Source of the DNA: Dysosmobacter sp. Marseille-Q4140 | GTDB taxonomy: Bacteria > Bacillota > Clostridia > Oscillospirales > Oscillospiraceae | Reading direction: 5' to 3' | DNA: 64,000 nt | Assembly (NCBI GenBank): GCA_018228705.1 | Contig: CP073694.1 | Span: forward strand, 1,984,001 to 2,048,000 | Shown here: in pieces, positions 16,776 to 24,300 of the stretch | Layout of the letters: every line of letters starts with the position of its first letter | How positions within the stretch are numbered: the first letter of the stretch is position 1 | Notes under the pieces: generated by a model | What the model was told of the DNA's origin: nothing | Seen by the model: only the letters and a program-made list of their open reading frames with translations | Database searches by the model: none | Position numbers and translations under genes: made by a program

Positions 16776-18152
16776 TGGGTCCCCCGTGGGCGGCGCGTCC
16801 CGGTCCGCCAGGGAGCCCCGGCGCTTCCACCGGCCGGAGAGGTAGTAGATCACCGTGGCGGCGAAGCCCGCGGCCCAGCCCACGCCGAAGCCGTAGTACA
16901 TGAATTCCGGTCCGAAGCGGTTGGCCATGAGATACACGGAGGGCACCCGCAGCAAGATCAGGGACAGCACCGTGTTCACCATGGGAAATACGCTCTCTCC
17001 CGCGCCCCGCATGGCGTTGTTGAGGGTGAAGAACACGGCGAAGAGCACGTAGAAGGGCATGATGCCTCGCAGGTACGCCGTTCCGGCCTGGATCACGGCG
17101 CCGGTCTCCGAGAAAAAGCCGATCAGGGCGGGGCCCAGGGGGATCAGCACCGCCGCCATGATCACGGACCACGCCACCGCCGACACGACGCCCACCCGGA
17201 CGCCCTTCCGGGCCCGGCCCTCCCGCCGGGCGCCCATGTTCTGGCCCACGAAGGCGGTCAGGGCGTTGGACAGGCTCTGGACCGGCAGAAAAGCCATCTG
17301 GTCCACCTTGTAGCCCACGTTGTACCCGGCGGTGTAGGCCTCGCCGTAGGAGTTGACCTTGCTCATGATGACCATGGACCCCACCGCCACCAGCGACATC
17401 TGGATGCCCGCCGGCAGGCCGATGCCCATGATCTGGCGGAACAGCTGCCGGTCGAACCGGCGGGAGAAGGGGTGAATGGCGATCTGGGGATAGCGGCGGT
17501 TGATGTAAAAGAGGCCGAAGAGCCAGGAGAAGGCCTGGGAGATGATGGTGCCCAGCGCCACGCCCAGGACCCCCAGCCCCGCCCACAGCACCAGCGTCAG
17601 GTCCAGGATAATGTTCAGCACGGCGGCGGTGGCCAGAAACAGCAGTGTGGAGCGGCTGTTGCCAAGGCCGCCCAGGATGCCGGCGTTGAGGTTGTAGCCG
17701 ATGGTGCCGATGAGCCCGGCGCAGACCACCATGAGATACACCCAGGCGTCGTGGTAAGCGCTCTGGTCCACCCGCAGCAGCCACAAAATGGGCTCCACCG
17801 CCAGCAGGGCCAGCGCCGTCACCGGCACGGCAGCCCAGACGAAGGCGGTGTAGATGGTGTCCACCGCGTCCCGGACCCGGTCCAGCTTCCCGGCGCCGTA
17901 GAACTGGGCAATGACCACGGTGCCGCCGCCCGAAAGTCCCATAAAAAGCGACGTGAACATGAAGATCACCGAGAACCCCACGCCCACGGCGGCCAGGGCC
18001 GAGTCCCCCACGTACTGGCCCACCACCCAGCTGTCCACCATGTTGTACAGCTGCTGGAGGAAGCTCCCCGCCAGAAGGGGCAGGGCAAAGGCAAAGATAT
18101 GGCCGGCCACGCCGCCGGCGGTCATGTTCCGCAGGCCGGACTGATGCGCCAT
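16770..18152 (-). CDS. MATE family efflux transporter
   Basis: A 460-residue integral membrane protein with about 12 predicted helices in two homologous halves, the layout of multidrug and toxin extrusion exporters, which use a Na+ or H+ gradient. Typical stretches are FALPLLAGSFLQQLYNMVD near the N-terminus and a second-half repeat around GIGLPAGIQMSLVAVGSMV. The ATG was chosen for GGGAGG 8 nt upstream; the open frame extends 21 codons further. Substrate unknown. It diverges from exoA. Confidence 0.93.
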   Translation of the reverse strand: MAHQSGLRNMTAGGVAGHIFAFALPLLAGSFLQQLYNMVDSWVVGQYVGDSALAAVGVGFSVIFMFTSLFMGLSGGGTVVIAQFYGAGKLDRVRDAVDTIYTAFVWAAVPVTALALLAVEPILWLLRVDQSAYHDAWVYLMVVCAGLIGTIGYNLNAGILGGLGNSRSTLLFLATAAVLNIILDLTLVLWAGLGVLGVALGTIISQAFSWLFGLFYINRRYPQIAIHPFSRRFDRQLFRQIMGIGLPAGIQMSLVAVGSMVIMSKVNSYGEAYTAGYNVGYKVDQMAFLPVQSLSNALTAFVGQNMGARREGRARKGVRVGVVSAVAWSVIMAAVLIPLGPALIGFFSETGAVIQAGTAYLRGIMPFYVLFAVFFTLNNAMRGAGESVFPMVNTVLSLILLRVPSVYLMANRFGPEFMYYGFGVGWAAGFAATVIYYLSGRWKRRGSLADRDAPPTGDPL

Positions 18153-18186
18153 GGCGTCCGCCTCCCTTCCGGAATTTCTTATCTTT

Positions 18187-18246
18187 ACTGTACACGTTTT
18201 GCCCCCGCAGGGCAATATTGTTTTTTCCCGGGAAATCCGCTACAAT
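18187..18246. promoter_or_regulatory. Divergent promoters of the MATE gene and exoA
   Basis: Plus strand: TTGTTT (18218-18223), 17 bp, TACAAT (18241-18246), 28 bp before exoA. Minus strand: TTGCCC (18215-18210), 17 bp, TACAGT (18192-18187), 35 bp before the MATE start. A hairpin GGGCAA/TTGCCC surrounds the minus -35 box. Confidence 0.6.
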
Positions 18247-18274
18247 GGGAAAAAACAACGCGGAGGAACTGTAT

Positions 18275-19030
18275 ATGCGACTGGTATCCTGGAACGTCAA
18301 CGGCCTGCGGGCCTGCCTGGGGAAGGGCTTTCTGGACTTCTGCGCCGTCTCCGGCGCCGACGTGATCTGCCTCCAGGAGACGAAGATGCGCCCGGAGCAG
18401 GCCGAGTTCGACCTGCCGGGCTTTCACCGCTACTGGAACAGTGCCGACAAGGCCGGCTACTCCGGCACCGCCGTCTTTACCAAGGAGGAGCCCCTGGCCG
18501 TCACCTATGACTTCGGTATCGATGCGCACCGTCACGAGGGCCGGGTCATCACGGCGGAGTACCCGGCGTTTTTCTTGGTGTGCTGCTACACCCCCAACTC
18601 CAAGGACCAGCTGGCCCGGCTGGACTACCGCATGGCCTGGGAGGACGACATCCGGGACTATCTCCTGGAGCTGGACGGGAAAAAGCCCGTGGTCTACTGC
18701 GGGGACTTGAACGTGGCTCATCAGGAGATCGACATCAAGAACCCCGGCCCCAACCGCCGCAACCCCGGCTTCACCGACGAGGAGCGCCAGAAGATGACCA
18801 GGCTGCTGGACAGCGGCTTCGTGGACACCTTCCGCTATCTGTACCCCGACAAGACCGGGGCCTACTCCTGGTGGAGCTACCGCTTCAACGCCCGGAAGAA
18901 CAACGCCGGGTGGCGGATCGACTATTTTCTCGTCTCGGAGCGGCTGAAAGAGAAGATCCGAAACGCCGACATCTGGAGCGAGGTGCTGGGCAGCGACCAC
19001 TGCCCGGTGATGCTGGAGCTGGACGTGTGA
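18275..19030 (+). CDS. exoA: Exodeoxyribonuclease III / AP endonuclease
   Basis: A 251-residue Xth-family enzyme for base-excision repair, cleaving abasic sites and degrading duplex DNA 3' to 5'. The catalytic set is present: SWNVNGLRA (about 4-12), the metal glutamate in CLQETK near 34, GYSGTAVF near 64, CGDLNVAH near 147, the catalytic DYFLVS and GSDHCPV at the C-terminus. The ATG at 18275 follows GGAGG at 8 nt and gives the canonical M-R-L-V-S-W-N start; the 19 extra codons upstream overlap the promoter and are excluded. Confidence 0.97.
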   Translation: MRLVSWNVNGLRACLGKGFLDFCAVSGADVICLQETKMRPEQAEFDLPGFHRYWNSADKAGYSGTAVFTKEEPLAVTYDFGIDAHRHEGRVITAEYPAFFLVCCYTPNSKDQLARLDYRMAWEDDIRDYLLELDGKKPVVYCGDLNVAHQEIDIKNPGPNRRNPGFTDEERQKMTRLLDSGFVDTFRYLYPDKTGAYSWWSYRFNARKNNAGWRIDYFLVSERLKEKIRNADIWSEVLGSDHCPVMLELDV

Positions 19031-19059
19031 GATCCAAAGGCGGTTCGGCGGTCTGATAC

Positions 19060-19088
19060 TGGACATTTCCCGCTGGAGCGTGTATAAC
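19060..19088 (+). promoter_or_regulatory. Promoter of the lactate racemase gene
   Basis: TGGACA (19060-19065) and TATAAC (19083-19088) are separated by 17 bp. A perfect 9-bp-arm palindrome centred near 19112 lies between promoter and ribosome site and could be an operator or leader hairpin. Confidence 0.65.
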
Positions 19089-19150
19089 AGGGAGCGAATG
19101 AACCGGCTCCGCGGAGCCGGAATGTGCACAAAAAAGGAGACGATCCCATT

Positions 19151-20443
19151 ATGGCAGAAGCGATGAAGTGCGGCGAACAGGAATTTGAGGTCCACCTGCC
19201 TGCGGAGCTGATCGCGGCGGAGCTGGAGCCCAACAAGGTAGAGCTGCCCCAGCGGACGGCGGCGGAGCACATCCGCTGGGCCCTGGATCACCCCGTGGAC
19301 TCCGCCCCGCTGAAGGAGCTGGTAAAGGCCGGGGACAAGGTGTGCATCGTCATCTCCGACGTGACCCGCCGCTGGCAGTCCCCGGAGACGTATATCCCCG
19401 TCCTGGTGGCGGAGCTGGAGGCCGCCGGCGTGCGGGATGAGGACATGCTCATCATCTCCGCCACCGGCACCCACCGCCGCCAGACGCCGGAGGAGCACGC
19501 GGGCCTGGTGACCCAGGCGGTCTACGACCGCATCACCCTGGTGGACCATGTGTGTACCGACGAGGAGAACCTGGCCTATGTGGGCACCACCACCCGGGGC
19601 ACCCCGGTGTGGCTGGACAAGCGGGCCCTGGCCTGCGACAAGATCATCCTCACCGGCGGCGTGGTCTACCACTTCATGGCGGGCTTCGGCGGCGGCCGCA
19701 AGAGCATCCTGCCGGGCATTTCCGGCCGGGAGACCATCATGAAAAACCACAACCTGGCCCTCAATCCGGGCCTGGGCGCCGGATCCAATCCGGAGGTCCG
19801 CAGCGCCAACATGAACGCGTCCAACCCGGTCCATGCGGACATGATAGAGGCCTGCTCCATGGTCAACCCCACCTTCCTGGTGAATGTGGTGGTCAATGAC
19901 GACCAGGAGATCATCGCCGCCTTTGCCGGCAACTGGATCACCGCCCACCGGGCGGCCTGCGACCTGGTGGACCGGATATACGGCGTCCCCGCCCGGGAAA
20001 AGACGCCCCTGGTCATCGCCAGCGCCGGCGGCTATCCCAAGGATCTGAACTTCTATCAGACCATCAAGACCCTGTGCAATGCCCTGGAGGTGGTGGAAAA
20101 GGACGGCACCATCATCCTGGTGACCCGCTCTCAGGAGGGCTTCGGCAACGCCGACACGGAGCGGCAGATCGCGGGCTTTTCCACCATGCTGGAGCGGGAG
20201 AAGGACTTGCGGGAGAACTTTTCCATCGGCGCCTTCATCGGCTACCTCTTCGCGGAGAGCGCGGAGAAGTACCATATGATCGTGGTCACCGGCATGGACC
20301 AGGCGGCCTTCGGCAGCGCGAAGATCCATGCGGTCAAGACCCTGGACGAGGCCCTGGAGCTGTCCCGCCGGCTCAACGGCGGCAGGGACCTGCGGGCCAC
20401 GCTGATGCCTCACGGTGCCAACACCCTGCCCAAGTTCCAGTAA
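19151..20443 (+). CDS. larA: LarA-type nickel-dependent lactate racemase family protein
   Basis: A 430-residue DUF2088 protein, the family of lactate racemase, which interconverts L- and D-lactate using a pincer-type nickel nucleotide. Likely active-site segments are SATGTHRRQT (about 103-112), DHVCTDEEN near 134 and YHFMAGFGGGRKSILPG near 174-190, carrying the histidines and lysine known from LarA. The cofactor genes larB, larC and larE are not in this window, so substrate and activity are not certain; related enzymes racemise other 2-hydroxy acids. The ATG following AAAGGAGA is preferred over an upstream in-frame start. Confidence 0.88.
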   Translation: MAEAMKCGEQEFEVHLPAELIAAELEPNKVELPQRTAAEHIRWALDHPVDSAPLKELVKAGDKVCIVISDVTRRWQSPETYIPVLVAELEAAGVRDEDMLIISATGTHRRQTPEEHAGLVTQAVYDRITLVDHVCTDEENLAYVGTTTRGTPVWLDKRALACDKIILTGGVVYHFMAGFGGGRKSILPGISGRETIMKNHNLALNPGLGAGSNPEVRSANMNASNPVHADMIEACSMVNPTFLVNVVVNDDQEIIAAFAGNWITAHRAACDLVDRIYGVPAREKTPLVIASAGGYPKDLNFYQTIKTLCNALEVVEKDGTIILVTRSQEGFGNADTERQIAGFSTMLEREKDLRENFSIGAFIGYLFAESAEKYHMIVVTGMDQAAFGSAKIHAVKTLDEALELSRRLNGGRDLRATLMPHGANTLPKFQ

Positions 20444-20450
20444 GAGAGAC

Positions 20451-20488
20451 GGCCGCCCGCGGAGAATTCCGCGGGCGGCCGCTTTTTT
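20451..20488. terminator. Bidirectional terminator between larA and gpr
   Basis: A 12-bp perfect stem (20451-20462 with 20469-20480) with a 6-nt loop, followed on the plus strand by GCTTTTTTC. It lies 7 bp after larA and 10 bp past the convergent gpr stop. Confidence 0.88.
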
Positions 20489-20497
20489 CTGCCCCGC

Positions 20498-21391
20498 TCA
20501 GCTCAAAAGGGCGTTGATTTCCTCGATCTCCAGGTCCTGGAGGGCCCAGTTGATGCCGTAGCCCACCACCTTGGCAAGGTCCCGCACCTGCTGGTCGATA
20601 TCCCGGGTGGTCACCATGAAGGTGCCGTTTTCCCGGAGCTTGTCCTCGTCCACCTGCTCCACGCCGGACTCCTCCAAAAGGTCCGCCGCCAGCGTGGCGG
20701 CATCCACCACCGTGGGCACCCCCAGGGCGATCACCGGCACGCCCAATGTCTCGGCATTCAGCGCCGCGCGGTGGTTGCCCACTCCGGAGCCGGGGACGAT
20801 GCCGGTGTCGCTGAGCTGCACCGTGGCGCAGACCCTTCCCATCCGCCGGGAGGCCAGGGCGTCCACGGCGATGACCAGGCCGGGCTTTACCTGCTCCACC
20901 ATACCCCGCACCGCCTCTGCCGACTCCACGCCGGTGGTGCCCAGGACTCCGGTCCGCTGCACCGCCACGGGGCGAAAGCCCGCAAACTGCCGGGGCATGG
21001 CGGCGATCAGGTGCCGGGTGATGAGAACGCTGTCCAGGGTCAGGGGCCCCACGGCGTCCGGCGTCATGGCCGCGTTGCCAAGACCGATCACCAGCACGCT
21101 GCCCTCTGCCGGCAGCAGGGCCTTCAGCTGGCCCCCCACCACCCGGACTGCCCGCTCGAAAAAGTCCGCCTTCCGCTGCCAGAAGGTGGTCAGGTCAATG
21201 GTCAGATAGCTGCCCACCGGCTTGCCCAGAGCCTCCTCCCCCCGCTGGTCCAGAATGTCCACCCGGGTGACGGGATAGCCCTCCTGGCGGGTCTTGACGG
21301 CCTTCACGCCGGAAAGCCGGCTGGTCCTCTGGGCCGATTCCTGCCACAATTCCCGGGCCTCCAGGGCCAGATCCGTGCGTTTTTGAAACAA
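20498..21391 (-). CDS. gpr: Germination protease (GPR)
   Basis: A 297-residue aspartic-type endopeptidase that degrades small acid-soluble spore proteins during germination. Family blocks include KRTDLALEA at the start, VIGLGNAAMTPDAVGPL, RTGVLGTTGVESAE, VIAVDALASRR and SDTGIVPGSGVGN, then GVPVIALGVPTVVDA. It is shorter than the Bacillus protein (about 370) in the C-terminal third, common in this group. The TTG at 21391 is chosen: GGGAGG lies 9 nt upstream and the residues then align with the Bacillus N-terminus. It is clear evidence for sporulation. Confidence 0.94.
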   Translation of the reverse strand: MFQKRTDLALEARELWQESAQRTSRLSGVKAVKTRQEGYPVTRVDILDQRGEEALGKPVGSYLTIDLTTFWQRKADFFERAVRVVGGQLKALLPAEGSVLVIGLGNAAMTPDAVGPLTLDSVLITRHLIAAMPRQFAGFRPVAVQRTGVLGTTGVESAEAVRGMVEQVKPGLVIAVDALASRRMGRVCATVQLSDTGIVPGSGVGNHRAALNAETLGVPVIALGVPTVVDAATLAADLLEESGVEQVDEDKLRENGTFMVTTRDIDQQVRDLAKVVGYGINWALQDLEIEEINALLS

Positions 21392-21491
21392 AATCTGCCG
21401 CCTCCCAACACAAAATATTGTGGTTCCGGCCATAGGTTTTGCGTCCAGCCATACAATATACAAAATTTGAACAGAAAATGTGAAAAAAGTC

Positions 21492-21520
21492 TTGCTTTTT
21501 GGAAACTTCCCTGCTAAAAT
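21492..21520 (+). promoter_or_regulatory. rpsT promoter
   Basis: TTGCTT (21492-21497) and TAAAAT (21515-21520) are 17 bp apart, 59 bp upstream of the rpsT start, inside an AT-rich gap that contrasts with the surrounding GC-rich DNA. Confidence 0.75.
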
Positions 21521-21578
21521 ATCATCCTGCACGGTGGGAAATTCCGCCGAATGATTTTGCCAAAGGGAGGTGTTTGGT

Positions 21579-21842
21579 TTGCCGAATATCAAGTCTGCCA
21601 AGAAGCGCGTTCTGATCGCCGAGGCGAGAAACGCCCGCAACAAGGCCACGAAGTCCGAACTGAAGACCGCCATCAAGAAGTTCGAGGCTGCTGCCGCAGA
21701 AGGCAATCGCACCGAGGCCGATGGCGCGTACAAGGTTGCTGTGAAGAAAGTCGACCAGGCTGTGGCCAAGGGCGTTCTGCACAAGAACACGGCCGCTCAC
21801 CGCAAGAGCGCCATGACCCTGAAGCTCAACAAGATCGGCTGA
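21579..21842 (+). CDS. rpsT: 30S ribosomal protein S20
   Basis: An 87-residue basic helical protein binding 16S rRNA. The sequence begins P-N-I-K-S-A-K-K-R, the standard S20 start, after a TTG codon that is 8 nt from GGGAGG; the GTG three codons earlier overlaps the ribosome site and is rejected. The end AAHRKSAMTLKLNKIG is typical. A TTG start may contribute to the autoregulation known for S20 in E. coli, which also uses a non-ATG start, but that is inference here. Confidence 0.97.
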   Translation: MPNIKSAKKRVLIAEARNARNKATKSELKTAIKKFEAAAAEGNRTEADGAYKVAVKKVDQAVAKGVLHKNTAAHRKSAMTLKLNKIG

Positions 21843-21854
21843 TGGTTGTGACTC

Positions 21855-21886
21855 AAAAGGACATCCGCTCCGGATGTCCTTTTTTG
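21855..21886 (+). terminator. rpsT terminator
   Basis: A 13-bp stem (21855-21867 with 21871-21883), 3-nt loop and run of six T, 12 bp after the rpsT stop. Confidence 0.93.
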
Positions 21887-21950
21887 CTGCCTGAAAACCC
21901 CTGGCCGGAGGGAAAATTCACACCCTGGCCCTTTTCTTTTGCAGGGACCG

Positions 21951-21959
21951 TGATAAAAT
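21951..21959 (+). promoter_or_regulatory. Candidate extended -10 promoter of tatD
   Basis: TGATAAAAT forms an extended -10 (TGn plus TAAAAT) 30 bp before tatD. No convincing -35 box is present. Confidence 0.4.
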
Positions 21960-21989
21960 AGCCCTATATCAAGGATACGAGGTGTTCTC

Positions 21990-22766
21990 ATGCCCATTTT
22001 TGATACCCATGCCCACTATGACTCCGGCGCCTTCAACGCCGACCGGGAGGCGGTCCTCGCCGCCCTGCCGGAGGCCGGAGTGGGTCTTGTGGTGGACCCG
22101 GGGTGCGACGTGCCCTCCTCCCGGGCGGCCGTCGCTCTGGCGGAGAAATTTCCCCACGTCTACGCCGCCGTGGGCCTCCACCCGGAGGACTGCGCCGGCT
22201 GCACCGACGCCGACTTCGACGCCGTCCGCGCCCTGTGCGCCCACGAGAAGGTGGTGGCCATCGGGGAGATCGGCCTGGACTACTACTGGAAGGAGAACCC
22301 GCCGAAGGAATTCCAGGAGCAGGTGTTCCGCCGCCAGATCGACCTGGCCCTGGAGCTGGACCTGCCCGTCATCGTCCACGACCGGGAGGCCCACGGGGAC
22401 AGTCTGCGGATCGTGCTGGAGTACCCGGCCCTCCGGGGCGTGTTCCACTGCTTTTCCGGCAGTCCGGAGATGGCGGCGGAGCTTTTGAAGCGGGGCTGGT
22501 ACCTGGGCTTCGACGGGCCTATCACCTATAAAAACGCCAAACGGGCCCCGGAGGTGGCGGCCATCACCCCCCTGGACCGCATGGTCATCGAGACGGATTC
22601 CCCCTACCTGACGCCGGTGCCCCACCGGGGTGAGCGGAACGACAGCCGCTATCTTCCCTTCGTGGCGGAAAAACTGGCGGAGTGGAAGGGCGTCACCACA
22701 GAGGAGATCATCGGCATCACCTGGCGCAACGGCCTGCGGTTGTTCGGGCTGGAGGGGAAGGCATGA
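21990..22766 (+). CDS. tatD: TatD family metal-dependent hydrolase
   Basis: A 258-residue TIM-barrel amidohydrolase-like nuclease. Metal ligands are visible in FDTHAHYD (about 4-11), the glutamate in GEIGLDYYW near 92, VIVHDRE near 128, FHCFSG near 153 and ETDSPYLTPVPHRG near 200-213. TatD proteins are 3'-5' exo- or endodeoxyribonucleases linked to DNA repair and RNA turnover. Its stop overlaps the start of the next gene (ATGA). A TatD-linked radical SAM gene follows two genes on, a recurrent pairing. Confidence 0.95.
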   Translation: MPIFDTHAHYDSGAFNADREAVLAALPEAGVGLVVDPGCDVPSSRAAVALAEKFPHVYAAVGLHPEDCAGCTDADFDAVRALCAHEKVVAIGEIGLDYYWKENPPKEFQEQVFRRQIDLALELDLPVIVHDREAHGDSLRIVLEYPALRGVFHCFSGSPEMAAELLKRGWYLGFDGPITYKNAKRAPEVAAITPLDRMVIETDSPYLTPVPHRGERNDSRYLPFVAEKLAEWKGVTTEEIIGITWRNGLRLFGLEGKA

Positions 22767-23629
22767 AACGGCTGTTGGCAGGTTCTCTTTTGTGCCTGCT
22801 GCTGGCGGGCTGCGCCGCCCCGGCGGCGGACATCTCTGACCCGGCGGATGCCGGGACGGAAGCTGCCGTTTCCACCGCCCTGCCGGAGACGGAGGACCTG
22901 CCCGTCCTCTCCGCCCCCGCCGTGGTGACGGAGGGGCGAACGCCGGAGACGGCCTATGACCTGCCGGAGGAAGTGAGGCGGCTGGCAGAGTGGGACCAGA
23001 CGGCGGAGCCGGCGGCCCTGCTGGCGCGGACGGAGGACGCGGCCCTCTACGGCCTGGCCGGCGAGGAGGACCGGCTGCTGCTCCGGTGGGGAGATACCCT
23101 GGCGGAGTTCGACTGACCCTACCGGACGCCCCGCACCGTGGCCCCCCGGCTCCGGCAGGTGGACGCCGACGGCGACGGCGCGGAGGAACTGGCGGTGGTC
23201 TGCTGTTACGGCAGCGGCACCGGGGTCTCCATCGAGCAGCTGCACATCGTGGAGAAGAACGAGGACGGCACCCTGACGGACTACCGCCTGCCGGAGGACG
23301 ACCTCTGCGGCGGACAGCTGACGGCGGCGCTCCGGGTGGAGACCGTGGAGGGCCGGACCTTCGCGGTCCTGGGCCGGGAGCTGCTGGAGATCACGGAGCT
23401 GACAGAGGGCAGAACCCCGCCCCAGGGGCTGGCCGCCGGGAGCATCGTTGGGTTTGACGTGGACCCGGACGACCCCTATGGGGTCCCCATCCGCTTCCGC
23501 GGCAGCGCCTGGCTGGAGGGGGAGGACTACCCGCCCACGGCCTGGTACGCGGCGGATCTCTCCGCCTGCGTCCAATATGAAAACGGTATGTTTACCCTGT
23601 CCGGCCTCCATCTGGACGGGATCGAGTGA
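22763..23629 (+). pseudogene. Lipoprotein gene interrupted by an in-frame TGA
   Basis: The frame opens with a lipoprotein signal (lipobox L-L-A-G-C17) and runs 117 codons to TGA at 23114-23116. The very same frame then continues another 170 codons to a TGA at 23627-23629 with matching character: it enters with PYRTPR, then VDADGDGAEELAV, a calcium-binding-like D-x-D-x-D-G repeat, and GSGTGVS. Without the TGA the product would be 288 residues, a secreted protein of unknown function. A tryptophan codon (TGG) at this spot would be restored by one base change. It overlaps tatD by 4 bp and precedes the radical SAM gene. Whether it is a real nonsense mutation, a sequencing error or recoding is open. 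Confidence 0.72.
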
Positions 23630-23646
23630 AAAAAGGAGCGATCTGC

Positions 23647-24270
23647 ATGGAAAAAGGCTTTACCATCACCTATGAATACGGGGACAACCTGTATGTGAAC
23701 CCCACCAACCGCTGCAACTTCAACTGCGAGTTCTGCCTGCGCCACAACCAGAACTCCGGCGGCAGCATCTACACTCACAATCTCTGGCTCAAGCGGGAGC
23801 CCACGAAGGAGGAGATCCTCTCCTCCATCGAGAGCAGGGACCTCTCCAAATACAAGCAGCTGGTGTTCGTGGGCTTCGGCGAGCCCACCTACCGCTTTGA
23901 CGACATCTGCTGGGTCATCGACCAGATGAAGGCCCACGGCACCAAGATCTTCACCCGCATGGACACCAACGGCACCGGCTCCCTCATCAACGGCCGGGAC
24001 ATCGCCCCGGAGTTCGCGGGCCGGTTCGACATGGTGTCCGTGTCGCTGAACACCGACACGGCGGAGAAGTACAACGCCCTCTGCCACCCCCAGCAGGAGA
24101 ACGCCTACCAGGCCATGAAGGACTTCACCCGCGAGGTCCGCAAGTACGTCCCCACCGTCATGATGACCGTGGTGGACACCATCCCCGCCGAGGAGATCGA
24201 GGCCTGCCGGAAGATCTGCGAGGAGGAGATCGGCGCCACCTACCGGGTCCGGGAGTACATCGCGGACTGA
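23647..24270 (+). CDS. TatD-associated radical SAM protein
   Basis: A 207-residue radical SAM enzyme. The iron-sulphur motif is C-x3-C-x2-C in NRCNFNCEFCLRH (about 20-32), followed by VFVGFGEPTYR (about 66-76), the SAM-contact GE motif, and RMDTNGTG near 104. It matches the small family found beside tatD in Firmicutes (TatD-linked radical SAM). Its substrate is unknown. The ATG at 23647 follows AAAAGGAG at 8 nt; an in-frame GTG seven codons earlier overlaps the previous stop and is less likely. The link to tatD is only interrupted by the broken lipoprotein gene. Confidence 0.9.
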   Translation: MEKGFTITYEYGDNLYVNPTNRCNFNCEFCLRHNQNSGGSIYTHNLWLKREPTKEEILSSIESRDLSKYKQLVFVGFGEPTYRFDDICWVIDQMKAHGTKIFTRMDTNGTGSLINGRDIAPEFAGRFDMVSVSLNTDTAEKYNALCHPQQENAYQAMKDFTREVRKYVPTVMMTVVDTIPAEEIEACRKICEEEIGATYRVREYIAD

Positions 24271-24300
24271 CGGCACACCGCCGGAAAGGAGACGAGGCCG

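Noticed and set aside
21400..21490. A forespore sigma (SigG-type) promoter upstream of gpr
   Set aside because: GTATA- and CATA-like words occur on the minus strand but their spacing does not clearly fit the consensus, so I do not annotate it.
23114..23116. TGA read as selenocysteine
   Set aside because: No SECIS-like hairpin could be made out immediately after the codon, no selenoprotein family is recognised, and the surrounding residues suggest a lost tryptophan.
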